Positions 1 through 8,266 of a stretch of DNA of 64,000 nucleotides are shown piece by piece. This DNA is from Alcanivorax quisquiliarum. Lineage in GTDB: Bacteria; Pseudomonadota; Gammaproteobacteria; Pseudomonadales; Alcanivoracaceae. Numbering within the stretch: position 1 is the first letter of the stretch; each line of letters begins with the position of its first letter. The stretch covers positions 1 to 64,000 of the forward strand of contig NZ_JALKII010000005.1 of NCBI RefSeq assembly GCF_023051175.1, given 5' to 3'. A program made the translations under genes and the position numbers. The notes under the pieces were generated by a model. The model was not told the origin of the DNA. It saw only the letters and a list, made by a program, of their open reading frames with translations, and did not search any database.

Positions 1-90
1 GCGCAGCGATCGCAAGCCCCGCTTGCGACCCAAGTAGGACCACCCCAGCCCGCCTCCCTGCCGCACGATCTGACCGCACCAACCAACTAA
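1..90 (+). CDS. Possible 3' end of an upstream gene (partial)
   Basis: Frame 1 is open from the window edge to a TAA at 88-90, which runs straight into an intrinsic terminator. Frame 2 is also open and ends earlier, at a TAG at 35-37, with a basic tail (RKPRLRPK). Either could be the C-terminus of a plus-strand gene lying outside the window. The 11-29 visible residues match no family I recognise. The terminator argues that a plus-strand transcript ends here; the choice of frame is a guess. Confidence 0.25.
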   Translation, partial: AQRSQAPLATQVGPPQPASLPHDLTAPTN

Positions 91-123
91 AACGCCCCGT
101 CAGCGAATCTGGCAGGGCGTTTT
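89..123 (+). terminator. Rho-independent terminator
   Basis: Nine-base stem AAAACGCCC (89-97) pairs with GGGCGTTTT (115-123) around a 17-nt loop. The A-tract/U-tract flanks fit a terminator that can work in both directions. It presumably ends the transcript entering from the left edge. Confidence 0.7.
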
Positions 124-819
124 ACTTATGTGCACTCTCGCATGGGGAGGCCCGCTTTTTACAGGTGGGGCCCGCTGCGCGGGTCCGGCCACCGGGCATA
201 GCCCGGCGGCGCTCCGCCATGCGAGTTGGGGGCAAGCGTCCGGCGAACCCATCTACCCGCCGTCATTTTCCCCAGTAATTAGGTGTCCACCTATTTTTAA
301 GTGGACACCTAATAAGAGTGAAACCCTTCCTGCCAAGACACCGCCGAGCGTTGCCGAGCGGCCGAAGGCAACGGCAGGTTGTCGGCTCATAAGTGCCTGG
401 CTACCAAGCTTCGCCACATATCATCTCACTTCCAGTGACAGGCGGAAGCTCAATAACGGCTTTGATACTCTGCGTCGGTAATCGCTGTAACCCATCTCAC
501 AGAGCGGCAGGTGGATTACGCAGCTTTAGCCTGACTAACTGGATCAGGCTCAGGAGCACGATCACGAACTTGCCGTTAGGTGTTGCCAAGCTCTCAGATC
601 GCGTGAAGCGAGGCTGCTTGAAGTAGCGTCAGGTGCCGGTATCTCTGCTGACAGGGGCCGCGATATGCGCAAACGAGGTGCGCAGGCAGTGGCCAGCTAA
701 TAGATAGCTCTGCCCTATCAAAGCCAGTGCTTCAATTACCTTTCCCCTGCTCCATAAACCGTTATCCTTAACGTTAATAATTCTCGTTTGTGGTCCATCT
801 GCTAATTCGGAGGTTTCTC
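124..819. other. Non-coding region, no supported gene
   Basis: About 700 bases without a convincing gene. The two overlapping open frames (128-481 and 393-626) have arginine/proline/serine-rich composition, no ribosome site and no recognisable domain. The stretch holds a perfect 12-bp inverted repeat at 279-312 and a GC-rich patch at 340-380 in which a GCCGAGCG motif recurs. An AT-richer part at 730-800 may hold the promoter of the DUF2061 gene. It may be a decayed gene or mobile-element scar; nothing in it identifies one. Confidence 0.4.
279..312. repeat. Perfect inverted repeat, 12-bp arms
   Basis: TTAGGTGTCCAC (279-290) and GTGGACACCTAA (301-312) are exact reverse complements separated by a 10-nt AT-rich loop. 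It lies in non-coding DNA and is not followed by a U-tract, so it is unlikely to be a simple terminator. Short palindromes of this kind are typical of REP-like or transposase-associated repeats (inference). No transposase is present nearby. Confidence 0.6.
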
Positions 820-1026
820 ATGGTCAAGACAGCGAGCTTCGGCGCGATGCATATCGTTGTCGCATTTATTGTGGTGTGGATCATGACGGGCGACTGGATG
901 GTAGGTGGGGCGGTGGCGCTGGTGGAGCCAATGGTCAATACGGTGGCGTATCACTTCCACGAAAAGGTCTGGCTCAAGCTGCGCAAGGAGCGCGGGCCGG
1001 ATGAAGGGGTTTCTTTGAGTGCATGA
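820..1026 (+). CDS. DUF2061 small membrane protein
   Basis: A 68-residue protein that matches the DUF2061 pattern: MVKTASFG start, a hydrophobic helix (about residues 8-24), the segment GGAVALVEPMVNTVAYHFHE and a basic tail. I chose ATG 820 because CGGAGG (808-813) sits 6 bases upstream; a longer reading from 790 would lack that site. Family members are small predicted inner-membrane proteins of unknown function. The gene stands alone, preceded by non-coding DNA and closed by its own terminator. Confidence 0.85.
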   Translation: MVKTASFGAMHIVVAFIVVWIMTGDWMVGGAVALVEPMVNTVAYHFHEKVWLKLRKERGPDEGVSLSA

Positions 1027-1049
1027 CCGGGCCAGCGGCCCGGTTGTTT
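1027..1049 (+). terminator. Terminator after the DUF2061 gene
   Basis: Immediately after the stop codon, CCGGGCC (1027-1033) pairs with GGCCCGG (1037-1043) around a 3-nt loop, followed by TTGTTT. A compact GC stem with a short U-rich tail. Confidence 0.7.
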
Positions 1050-1079
1050 AAAGCTCCCGTTGCTTAAAATCCCCGTTGT

Positions 1080-2030
1080 TTAAAACAGAGGCAGCTCCAG
1101 TGTTTCACCTGCTTTGACGGTCACTTCGTGGCGGGTATCGAAGCGCAGGTTGTCCTGACGAAGTGGCTCGTCTGCCATGGATTGACAAGTGAACCCGAGG
1201 GTGTAAGTGCCGGCGGGGATATAGCCGAACTCATACCGGTAGTCAGTATCGTCAATCGCTTTGCGTACTGGCGCTATGGCATACGGGTTGCGTGTGCCGA
1301 TGGGTGTGCCGCTAAGGCGGGTGTATACATCTCCCATGTTCATGCCTGTCCCCGGGTATAAATATACCGCGTTACCGAGGCTGCGGCCCTCGTCGGCGGC
1401 GTTGTCGCTGGTGCAGCCGGCAGCGCTGACGAGTGGCTCGGCGATGGTGCCGGTGATGGTGCCGCTGTCTTCCTCGCGAGCGAGCCTCAAGGTGGGGCGC
1501 AGCAGATAATATTCACTGCTGCGTTTGATGAGTGCCTTGCGCAAATCAAGCTCCAGTGTGAAGTTACTGTCCTTGTCGCGGGGAATGCTGAAAGCCTGGT
1601 TCAGCTCAAGGTAACGAACCTGCGTGCCGGTGGCGGCTGTGTCATCGAGCTGAAGTGGAAACTCCTGGCCGGTGGCGCGCTCACGGACGCTGGCACCGTT
1701 GTTGCGCTCGCTGATATAAAGGCGAATCCAGTCATAGCTGCCAGCGCGGATCTCTTCCAGCGGCAGCAATTGTTTGGTTGTCGTGCCTTGAAAATCCAGC
1801 AGGTTTTCAATCACCACGGGCGGATTGATGGGCAAGCTTACGGAGCGGTCATCATAACCGAGCACGATGCGGCTGACGGTGATCCGAACCTGGTCGACAT
1901 CGTCGGCAGGTGCATCAGTGATGGCAAAGCTGGCGCGGCCTTCCCGGTTGCCGCTGCTGATTTCGCAGCCATCCTGATTGAATAGCGCGAATAGCGCGAC
2001 CAGACCCACGGGCAGTATCTGTCCCCACAT
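1080..2030 (-). CDS. DUF4382 domain-containing exported protein
   Basis: 316 residues. A hydrophobic N-terminus (residues 5-17) is followed by Cys22 in a poor lipobox (QDGC), so it may be a lipoprotein or simply exported. Residues about 32-185 read as a DUF4382 domain: the ITDAPADDVDQVRITVSRI opening, the LLPLEEIRAGSYDWIRLYI core and a LRPTLRLA end. The C-terminal part (about 190-316) looks like a second beta-rich domain (TYTLGFTC). AGGAGG at 2040-2045 supports the start. It is transcribed away from the TetR gene at 2152, a layout that suggests but does not prove control by that regulator. Role unknown, probably at the cell surface. Confidence 0.75.
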   Translation of the reverse strand: MWGQILPVGLVALFALFNQDGCEISSGNREGRASFAITDAPADDVDQVRITVSRIVLGYDDRSVSLPINPPVVIENLLDFQGTTTKQLLPLEEIRAGSYDWIRLYISERNNGASVRERATGQEFPLQLDDTAATGTQVRYLELNQAFSIPRDKDSNFTLELDLRKALIKRSSEYYLLRPTLRLAREEDSGTITGTIAEPLVSAAGCTSDNAADEGRSLGNAVYLYPGTGMNMGDVYTRLSGTPIGTRNPYAIAPVRKAIDDTDYRYEFGYIPAGTYTLGFTCQSMADEPLRQDNLRFDTRHEVTVKAGETLELPLF

Positions 2031-2151
2031 TATGATATCGCCTCCTGCGTTGCGTGTTACGCGATCCGGTGCCGCGGTTACTTGTGTTTACGCTGCTTGC
2101 CGGGTTGGTTAAACTTTGACCTTCGTTTTTAACAGTGGTTGTAGCAATTCC

Positions 2152-2853
2152 ATGGAAGACAAGGCAAATCAGGATCTTGACGCGATCCGCGAAGTGGTCA
2201 GCCAGGTACTTGATGCCTACCAGGGTCAGGATCACAACATGCAGCGCTCGCAGGCGCGCGCGGAAATCCTGATTCACTCCATGGGAGTGTTTGCCCAGCG
2301 CGGGCTACACCGCACCACGGTACAGCATTTGCTGGACGCTGCGGATATCTCGCGCCGCACTTTCTACAAATACTTCGATAACAAACTGGATGTTCTGGAA
2401 AATATATATCGGATATTTGTCGAGAACATGATCCTTCGATTCCGGGAGCAAGTGCAACAGTCTGCGACGGTGAAGGATATTATCCGCAACACCACGGATA
2501 TCTATTTTGATTATCACGTTTCCATGGGCCCGGTGATCAGGCTGATGATGGAGGAGGCGCGCAGCACTGGCTCGGCACTGGCGCCACACCGGGAGAACGG
2601 CCAGGCGCTGGCTGTGGAGATTCTGGGGGCGGAGATAGAGCGCCTTATCCAGCGTCGTTTCGATCCGCTGGTGCTGCGCACCTTGCTCTGGAATCTGGAG
2701 AATTATTCGCTTTATCTGCTGCGCGAGGGTGCGGATAAAGTGGGTGATGGCGAATTGGCACGATGCAAGCGCATCATGACGGGCATTGCGGAAGCCGTCA
2801 TTCTGGGCGAAGTCGATCCTGAGCAGCTTGCGCCCGCTCGGCCCCGAGCCTGA
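2152..2853 (+). CDS. TetR-family transcriptional regulator
   Basis: 233 residues from ATG 2152. An N-terminal extension of about 30 residues precedes a classic TetR helix-turn-helix, which ends in RRTFYKYFDNKLDVLENIY (about residues 65-83). The remaining helical region would be the ligand and dimerisation domain. No good ribosome site precedes ATG 2152; a TTG at 2116 and an ATG at 2239 are alternative starts, the last beginning just before helix 1. It is divergent from the DUF4382 gene with a 121-base gap that probably carries both promoters. The ligand cannot be read from the sequence. Confidence 0.85.
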   Translation: MEDKANQDLDAIREVVSQVLDAYQGQDHNMQRSQARAEILIHSMGVFAQRGLHRTTVQHLLDAADISRRTFYKYFDNKLDVLENIYRIFVENMILRFREQVQQSATVKDIIRNTTDIYFDYHVSMGPVIRLMMEEARSTGSALAPHRENGQALAVEILGAEIERLIQRRFDPLVLRTLLWNLENYSLYLLREGADKVGDGELARCKRIMTGIAEAVILGEVDPEQLAPARPRA

Positions 2854-2872
2854 GCGGGCGCAATGCGTCTTG

Positions 2873-3709
2873 TCATAACGGTTTGATGAATTTCAATGTC
2901 ATGCGATCACTTTCGCCGATGGCCTGGTAACGAGCGCGATCAGGCCCGTCAGCGCCGCGCAAAGTAGGCGGCAGGCTCCAGACACCCGCCGGATGATCGG
3001 CGCTATCTTGCGGGTTGGCATTGATCTCGGCGCGCTCCAGCAGCTGGAAGCCAGCCCGCTCTGCCAGTGCAATCACATATTCCTCTGTCATGTAGCCTGA
3101 AGCGATCTGCTCGGCGAGCGAGCGCTCGGCGGGTGCACGGTGTTCGACCACGCCGAGTATGCCGCCCGGCTTGAGGGCGACAAAAAATGCATCGAAGGCG
3201 GCGTCGGCGTGGCCGCTCTTGGCCCAGTTGTGCACGTTGCGAAAGGTCAGTACCCGATCCGCACTGCCATCAGGTGCAATGGCCGTCGCGGTGGGCGGAT
3301 TGAATGCTGTCAAAGTGGTGCGATCATAAATATCTGGTGCCGCCGCGAGTTTGTTCTGGAAAGCATTCAGTGATCGCTGGAAGAAAGGCACCGGGCTGGC
3401 CGGGTCGAAATGCGCGGCGTAGAGCTGCCCTTGCTCTCGCAATAGCGGCGCCAGTATCTCGGTATACCAGCCGGCGCCGGGCCATATTTCAACGACGCTC
3501 ATGTCTGGCTCGACTTCGAAAAACGCCAGTGTTTCGACGGGGTTGCGCCAGCTGTCACGGGCCACGAATGCTGCGGTGCGCTGCGGATGGGCCGCGGCTT
3601 GAGCAATTGCATCGACGGGCGCCGGGGAATGGTTGGCGCAGCCTTGCCCGAGCAGTGCAGTGACCAGGAGAAGCAGGGCGCCGGGCCAGCGGTACGCGTG
3701 CAAAGTCAT
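2873..3709 (-). CDS. Exported methyltransferase-like protein (COG4798 type)
   Basis: 278 residues from ATG 3709. The N-terminus is a signal peptide ending near GQGC (Cys24), an imperfect lipobox. The mature part carries a Rossmann-like SAM motif (VVEIWPGAGWYTEIL), a middle block RVLTFRNVHNWAKSG and GGILGVVEHRAP, as in the predicted methyltransferases of COG4798. A signal peptide on this fold is a known oddity of that group, because SAM is cytoplasmic. The gene lies 4 bases after a TetR gene and is almost certainly co-transcribed with it. Substrate unknown. Confidence 0.75.
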   Translation of the reverse strand: MTLHAYRWPGALLLLVTALLGQGCANHSPAPVDAIAQAAAHPQRTAAFVARDSWRNPVETLAFFEVEPDMSVVEIWPGAGWYTEILAPLLREQGQLYAAHFDPASPVPFFQRSLNAFQNKLAAAPDIYDRTTLTAFNPPTATAIAPDGSADRVLTFRNVHNWAKSGHADAAFDAFFVALKPGGILGVVEHRAPAERSLAEQIASGYMTEEYVIALAERAGFQLLERAEINANPQDSADHPAGVWSLPPTLRGADGPDRARYQAIGESDRMTLKFIKPL

Positions 3710-3713
3710 GAGG

Positions 3714-4325
3714 TCAGTCCTTTGTTGGAGTGGCGGAATGTGGAAGCGGGGCGCGCAGGCCGGCGGTGAGCACGCGGAGATAGGTGGCGGTCTGCTCCTC
3801 CAGATCGCCGGCGCCCGTGAGCGCCCAGGTGTAGGCGGCGCCAATGAACAGATTCACCATCATCTGGATGGTGGCGCGGGTCTCCAGCTCGGTGAAATAG
3901 CCTTCCTGCCGCAGCTCGCTGAAGAAGGCTTCTGCCAGCGGCATGTTCTGCTCGATCATGGTCAGGTGCTGGCGTTGTATCTCCCCGGCGAAATCACCGG
4001 CTTCCTGCACCAGCACGCGGGTGAAGGCGCGATTGCTGGCGATGAACGAGGCGATTGCGCGGCAAGCGCCTTCCATGCGTGCCAGTGGCGGGCCGCTACT
4101 GATGAGCTGGCGCAGGGCGAGGTCGCGAATCTGGTTCAGGTTTTCTTCCACTACCACCAGCAACAGCTGTTCCTTGGAATCAAAGAACTTGTAGATCGTT
4201 GCTTTGCCTACGCCGGCGGTTTCGGCAATGGTTTTGACATCGGCGGAGCGGAATCCCTCCCGGGCAAATATTTCGCGGGCTGCCGCGAGGATGCGCCCGC
4301 GGCGCTTGTCGGTGGGTTCGGTCAT
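3714..4325 (-). CDS. TetR-family transcriptional regulator
   Basis: 203 residues. The N-terminal helix-turn-helix is clear (REIFAREGFRSADVKTIAE, then GVGKATIYKFFDSKEQLLL, residues about 17-55). The C-terminal all-helical region would bind a ligand. It is the first gene of a two-gene operon with the exported methyltransferase-like protein, so it probably controls that gene and itself. A TATACT hexamer on the minus strand (plus 4363-4368), about 40 bases before the start, may be its -10 box. Confidence 0.85.
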   Translation of the reverse strand: MTEPTDKRRGRILAAAREIFAREGFRSADVKTIAETAGVGKATIYKFFDSKEQLLLVVVEENLNQIRDLALRQLISSGPPLARMEGACRAIASFIASNRAFTRVLVQEAGDFAGEIQRQHLTMIEQNMPLAEAFFSELRQEGYFTELETRATIQMMVNLFIGAAYTWALTGAGDLEEQTATYLRVLTAGLRAPLPHSATPTKD

Positions 4326-4404
4326 GAGGCGGGCACCCTGTGCTGCCTGGGAACAAGGCTGAAGTATAGCAGAAGGTGATCGGCGGGCAGGCTCGCGGAA
4401 GAGC

Positions 4405-4441
4405 CCTGCCTGGCGGGGCCGGACAGGCGCCGCCAGGCAGG
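4405..4441 (-). terminator. Long GC hairpin downstream of valS
   Basis: CCTGCCTGGCGG (4405-4416) and CCGCCAGGCAGG (4430-4441) form a perfect 12-bp stem with a 13-nt loop, 9 bases beyond the valS stop. There is no U-run on the minus strand, so it is either a weak terminator or a 3'-end stabilising structure. Confidence 0.5.
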
Positions 4442-4450
4442 TTTGGGGTG

Positions 4451-7213
4451 CTACAGATACTTGATCTTTTCCAGCTGTTCTTCCAGGCGTGCGAGGCTGG
4501 AGCGGAATTCGCCCAGTTTGGCCTGTTCCTTGGCGACTACCTCCGCCGGTGCCTTGTTGGCAAAGCCGGGGCTTTTGAGTTTCTGATCGCAGCGGGTGAC
4601 TTCCTTGCGCAGTTTTTCGATCTCGCGCGACAAACGCTCGATCTCGGCATCCTTGTCGATCAGTCCGGCCATGGGCACTAGCAATTCCATACGGCCCACC
4701 AGTTGCGTCGCCGATGGCGGCGCAGAATCGGTGGGGCCGAGCAGGGTGATCGAGGCGAGGCGAGCGAGCTTGCTCAGCAATGCCCGGTTTTCCTGTAGCC
4801 GCCGATGATCGTCCTCGCCACCATTATGCAGGAAAATATCCAGCTCCTTGCCCGGTGCGATGCGCATCTCCCCGCGAATATTACGCACGGCGGTAATGAC
4901 ATCCTTGATCCACTGGACGTCTGCTTCGGCCTCGGCGTCGATGCGTGAGGAATCTGCCACGGGATAGGGCTGAAGCATTATGCTTTCACCCTGCTGGCCG
5001 GCAAGCGGAGCGATGCGCTGCCAGATTTCCTCGGTGATGAACGGCATGAACGGATGCGCCATGCGCAGCAAGGCTTCCAGCACGCGTACCAGCGTGCGGC
5101 GGGTGCCGCGCTTGCGTGCTTCGCTGTACTGGTCGCCATACAGCACCGGTTTGGATAGCTCCAGATACCAGTCGCAGTATTCGTTCCAGATAAATTCGTA
5201 GGCGGCGGTGCTGGCCTGATCGAAACGGAAGCTGTCGAGGGCATCGCCCACTTCTTGCTCGGCCCGTTGCAAGGCGGAGATGATCCAGCGGTCGGCCAGG
5301 CTCAGCTCTATCTCGCCGCCATCGGCGCCGCAATCTTCGCCTTCGGTATTCATCATCACGTAGCGGGCGGCGTTCCATATCTTATTGCAGAAATTGCGGA
5401 AGCCTTCGATGCGCCCCATGTCCCATTTGATGTCGCGGCCTGTTGCCGCCAGGGACAAAAAGGTGAAGCGCAGCGCGTCGGTGCCGTACGCTGCGATGCC
5501 GTCGGGGAATTCCTTGCGTGTCTGTTTTTCGATGCGTGCCGCCATCTGCGGCTGCATCAGGCCGCTGGTGCGTTTTTCGACAAGCGCTTCCAGGCTGATG
5601 CCGTCGATCAGATCCAGCGGATCAAGCACGTTGCCTTTCGACTTCGACATCTTGTGGCCTTCGGCATCACGCACCAGGCCATGCACATAGACTTTCCTGA
5701 ACGGCACTTCGCCGGTGAATTTCAGCGTCATCATGATCATCCGGGCGACCCAGAAGAAGATGATGTCGAAACCGGTTACCAGCACGCTGCTGGGGTGAAA
5801 GGTGCGCAGCTCGGGGGTGTCATCCGGCCAGCCCAATGTGGAGAACGTCCACAGGGCGGAGCTGAACCAGGTGTCCAGGACGTCTTCATCCTGGCGCAGT
5901 GGTGTATCGCCGAGGTCATGCGCGGCACGCACGTCCTCTTCGGTGCGCCCCACGTAGATGTTGCCGGCATCGTCATACCAGGCCGGGATGCGGTGCCCCC
6001 ACCAGAGCTGGCGTGAAATACACCAGTCCTGAAGATCGCGCATCCAGGAAAAATACATATTTTCGTATTGCTTCGGCACGAACTGGATAGCGCCCGTCTC
6101 GACGGCTTCGATGGCTGGCTTGGCGAGTTGCTCGACGGCTACAAACCACTGGTCGGTCAGGTAAGGTTCGATGACTACGCCGGAGCGGTCGCCCCGTGGC
6201 ACCATCAGTTTGTGGTCTTCGACTTTTTCCAGCAGGCCGAGGGCGTCTAGATCGCTGACAATCTGCTTGCGTGCGGCGAACCGCTCCAGGCCGCGATAGG
6301 GCGCGGGCACGTCGTCGTTGAGGGTGGCGTCCACGGTGAACAGGTTGATCATCGGCAGGTTGTGCCGGCGGCCCACGTCATAATCGTTGAAATCGTGCGC
6401 CGGTGTGATCTTGACGCATCCGGAGCCGAAATCCGGATCGACATAATCATCGCCGATGATCGGAATGTCGCGATCTGCCAGCGGCAGCCGGATCATTTTA
6501 CCGATCATGTCGCGATAACGGGGATCTTCCGGGTGCACCGCCACGGCGGTATCGCCAAGCATGGTTTCCGGCCGCGTGGTGGCGACTACCAGGTGCCCGG
6601 AGCCGTCCGCCAGTGGGTAGCGGAAGTGCCACATGTGGCCCTGTTCTTCGTGGTTTTCCACCTCAAGATCGGAGATGGCGGTATGCAGCGCCGGGTCCCA
6701 GTTGACCAGCCGTTTGCCGCGATAGATCAAACCTTCCTGATGAAGCCGGATAAAAGCTTCCTGCACAGCTCGTGACAGCTGCGGATCCATGGTGAAGCGT
6801 TCGCGTGACCAGTCCAGGGACGAGCCCAGGCGGCGCATCTGGCCGGTGATGGTGCCGCCGGATTCTTCTTTCCATTCCCAGATCTTGTCGATAAAGGTGT
6901 CGCGGCCGAGATCGTGGCGGGTCTTGCCTTCGGCTGCCAGCTGACGTTCGACCACCATCTGCGTGGCAATACCGGCATGATCTGTGCCAGGTTGCCAGAG
7001 GGTGTTGCGCCCCTGCATCCGGCGATAGCGGATCAAGGCGTCCATCACGGCATTGTTGAAGCCGTGGCCCATGTGCAGGGAGCCGGTCACGTTGGGTGGC
7101 GGCACCATGATGCTGAAAGGTTCACCTTTGCCGCTGGGGGCAAAGTAGCCGGCTTGTTCCCAGCGCTGGTACCAGCGCTGTTCGATGGCATCGGGTTGGT
7201 ATGTCTTGTCCAT
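4451..7213 (-). CDS. valS: Valyl-tRNA synthetase
   Basis: 920 residues, a normal length for bacterial ValRS. It charges tRNA-Val in the cytoplasm and edits mischarged threonine. Class I signatures are present: the HIGH-type HMGH at residues 47-50 after PPPNVTGSL, and KMSKSKGN at 521-528. The editing domain lies between them, then the anticodon-binding domain (from about 650). The C-terminal coiled-coil arm typical of ValRS is at about 850-920 ([16 protein letters not shown]). It follows holC and the small gene at 7304 on the same strand, the usual gammaproteobacterial order pepA-holC-valS. Confidence 0.98.
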   Translation of the reverse strand: MDKTYQPDAIEQRWYQRWEQAGYFAPSGKGEPFSIMVPPPNVTGSLHMGHGFNNAVMDALIRYRRMQGRNTLWQPGTDHAGIATQMVVERQLAAEGKTRHDLGRDTFIDKIWEWKEESGGTITGQMRRLGSSLDWSRERFTMDPQLSRAVQEAFIRLHQEGLIYRGKRLVNWDPALHTAISDLEVENHEEQGHMWHFRYPLADGSGHLVVATTRPETMLGDTAVAVHPEDPRYRDMIGKMIRLPLADRDIPIIGDDYVDPDFGSGCVKITPAHDFNDYDVGRRHNLPMINLFTVDATLNDDVPAPYRGLERFAARKQIVSDLDALGLLEKVEDHKLMVPRGDRSGVVIEPYLTDQWFVAVEQLAKPAIEAVETGAIQFVPKQYENMYFSWMRDLQDWCISRQLWWGHRIPAWYDDAGNIYVGRTEEDVRAAHDLGDTPLRQDEDVLDTWFSSALWTFSTLGWPDDTPELRTFHPSSVLVTGFDIIFFWVARMIMMTLKFTGEVPFRKVYVHGLVRDAEGHKMSKSKGNVLDPLDLIDGISLEALVEKRTSGLMQPQMAARIEKQTRKEFPDGIAAYGTDALRFTFLSLAATGRDIKWDMGRIEGFRNFCNKIWNAARYVMMNTEGEDCGADGGEIELSLADRWIISALQRAEQEVGDALDSFRFDQASTAAYEFIWNEYCDWYLELSKPVLYGDQYSEARKRGTRRTLVRVLEALLRMAHPFMPFITEEIWQRIAPLAGQQGESIMLQPYPVADSSRIDAEAEADVQWIKDVITAVRNIRGEMRIAPGKELDIFLHNGGEDDHRRLQENRALLSKLARLASITLLGPTDSAPPSATQLVGRMELLVPMAGLIDKDAEIERLSREIEKLRKEVTRCDQKLKSPGFANKAPAEVVAKEQAKLGEFRSSLARLEEQLEKIKYL

Positions 7214-7256
7214 GGTCTGGCGGTCGCCCGGGCTGAGTGGTGGTCGAAAGCCGGCG

Positions 7257-7262
7257 ATTATA
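7257..7262 (-). promoter_or_regulatory. -10 box of a valS promoter
   Basis: The minus strand reads TATAAT here, 43 bases upstream of the valS start. No good -35 is visible at 16-18 bases (CTGAAG is the best). It suggests valS has its own promoter besides readthrough from pepA-holC. Confidence 0.5.
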
Positions 7263-7303
7263 CAGGGTTATGGCGTGCGCTTCAGGAGAGACAGCCGCTG
7301 GTA

Positions 7304-7777
7304 TCAGTCTGCCTGGTCACGCAGTTGCGTCATCAGGCGTTCGCGGAGCTCGCGCTCTATGCGTGGCAGCCAGACGGCCAGCACTTCATCCACCAAGGCG
7401 CGTAATGTTTGTTCGTCAGGTGCTTGCGCAGCGGCGGGCGTGTTGATGGCGGGAGCCGCGCCTGCCTCGGGGGCAGCCGGTGTCTGGCGGTGATGCTGCG
7501 CAAGGCGCTCTATGGTAGCGCGGGGCAGAAAAGGGTTTTCCCGCTCGGCGATAGCGCGCTCGACGGCAGCCGGGCCGTCGTTTGTCGGCGCGAGGAGCGC
7601 AGCATCAAGTAGAGGAATCTGGGTGTGGGCATCGCCCTCCGGTTCCAGCAGCGGGATGTCGAGAAGATCATCGTTGCTGCCATCACCGAGCAGGGTGCGA
7701 ATGTCATCCAGCTCATGCAGCAGGCCGCGCTGGCGGGCACCCAGGGCGCTGGCAGGGCGCTTGTTGTCCTGATCCAT
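7304..7777 (-). CDS. Conserved hypothetical protein between holC and valS
   Basis: 157 residues from ATG 7777 (MDQDNKRPAS); longer readings to 7837 add residues without support. The protein is acidic and low in complexity in the middle (IPLLEPEGDAHTQIPLLD, then an alanine/proline linker at about 105-125). It ends in a charged helix (LVDEVLAVWLPRIERELRER). Pseudomonads have a similar acidic protein at the same place between the DNA polymerase III chi gene and valS; its function is not established. There is no signal peptide or membrane segment, so it is probably cytoplasmic. Confidence 0.7.
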   Translation of the reverse strand: MDQDNKRPASALGARQRGLLHELDDIRTLLGDGSNDDLLDIPLLEPEGDAHTQIPLLDAALLAPTNDGPAAVERAIAERENPFLPRATIERLAQHHRQTPAAPEAGAAPAINTPAAAQAPDEQTLRALVDEVLAVWLPRIERELRERLMTQLRDQAD

Positions 7778-7846
7778 AAATGTAACCCCCACACGACTCT
7801 CAGGGGCATTCTTGGTCAGGAGCACGGGGTTATGCAAGCGTGCGGG

Positions 7847-8266
7847 CTACAGATGGTGATCCTGTACCGGATAACCCCGGTCACGGTAGAACTTCCAGCG
7901 TTGCCGGCCGCTGTTCCGTTGCTCGGGATCGCCGCAGATCATTTCCGCAACTCGGGTAAAGCGACTGTAGAAATCCGGCACGGTGGTAGAAAGATTGATC
8001 AGCACATCATGGTGTTCGCCGGGATCATCGCCGAAACCCACCACCACTGGCGTGCCGGCGGCGATGGTGTCGTTGGCCAGCACGTGGGGCAAGAAAGCTG
8101 TCGCGGGCTGCTGCCAGAACAACGCCTCAAGTGCTTGCGCATCCTGCTCGCTGGCAGTATGCACATACACCCTGCGCTGCTGGCGCCAGGCTTTCTCGGC
8201 GATGCGCCAGGCGAGCCTGGCGCGTATACCGGGGGTGTTGCTGATGTAAAAAAGAACCTCGGTCAT
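7847..8266 (-). CDS. holC: DNA polymerase III subunit chi
   Basis: 139 residues from ATG 8266 (MTEVLFYIS). Chi links the clamp-loader complex to single-stranded-DNA-binding protein through the psi subunit. The pattern fits the family: an N-terminal strand, WRIAEKAWRQQRRVYVHT, LEALFWQQPATAFLPH and VLINLSTTVPDF, followed by RWKFYRDRGY near the end. The start overlaps the pepA stop by 4 bases (ATGA), implying translational coupling. The open frame reaches to 8506, but the extra part is pepA in another frame. Confidence 0.93.
   Translation of the reverse strand: MTEVLFYISNTPGIRARLAWRIAEKAWRQQRRVYVHTASEQDAQALEALFWQQPATAFLPHVLANDTIAAGTPVVVGFGDDPGEHHDVLINLSTTVPDFYSRFTRVAEMICGDPEQRNSGRQRWKFYRDRGYPVQDHHL

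Noticed and set aside
128-626. Two overlapping plus-strand frames in the first kilobase
   Set aside because: No ribosome site, odd composition, no recognisable motif; the palindrome lies inside the first.
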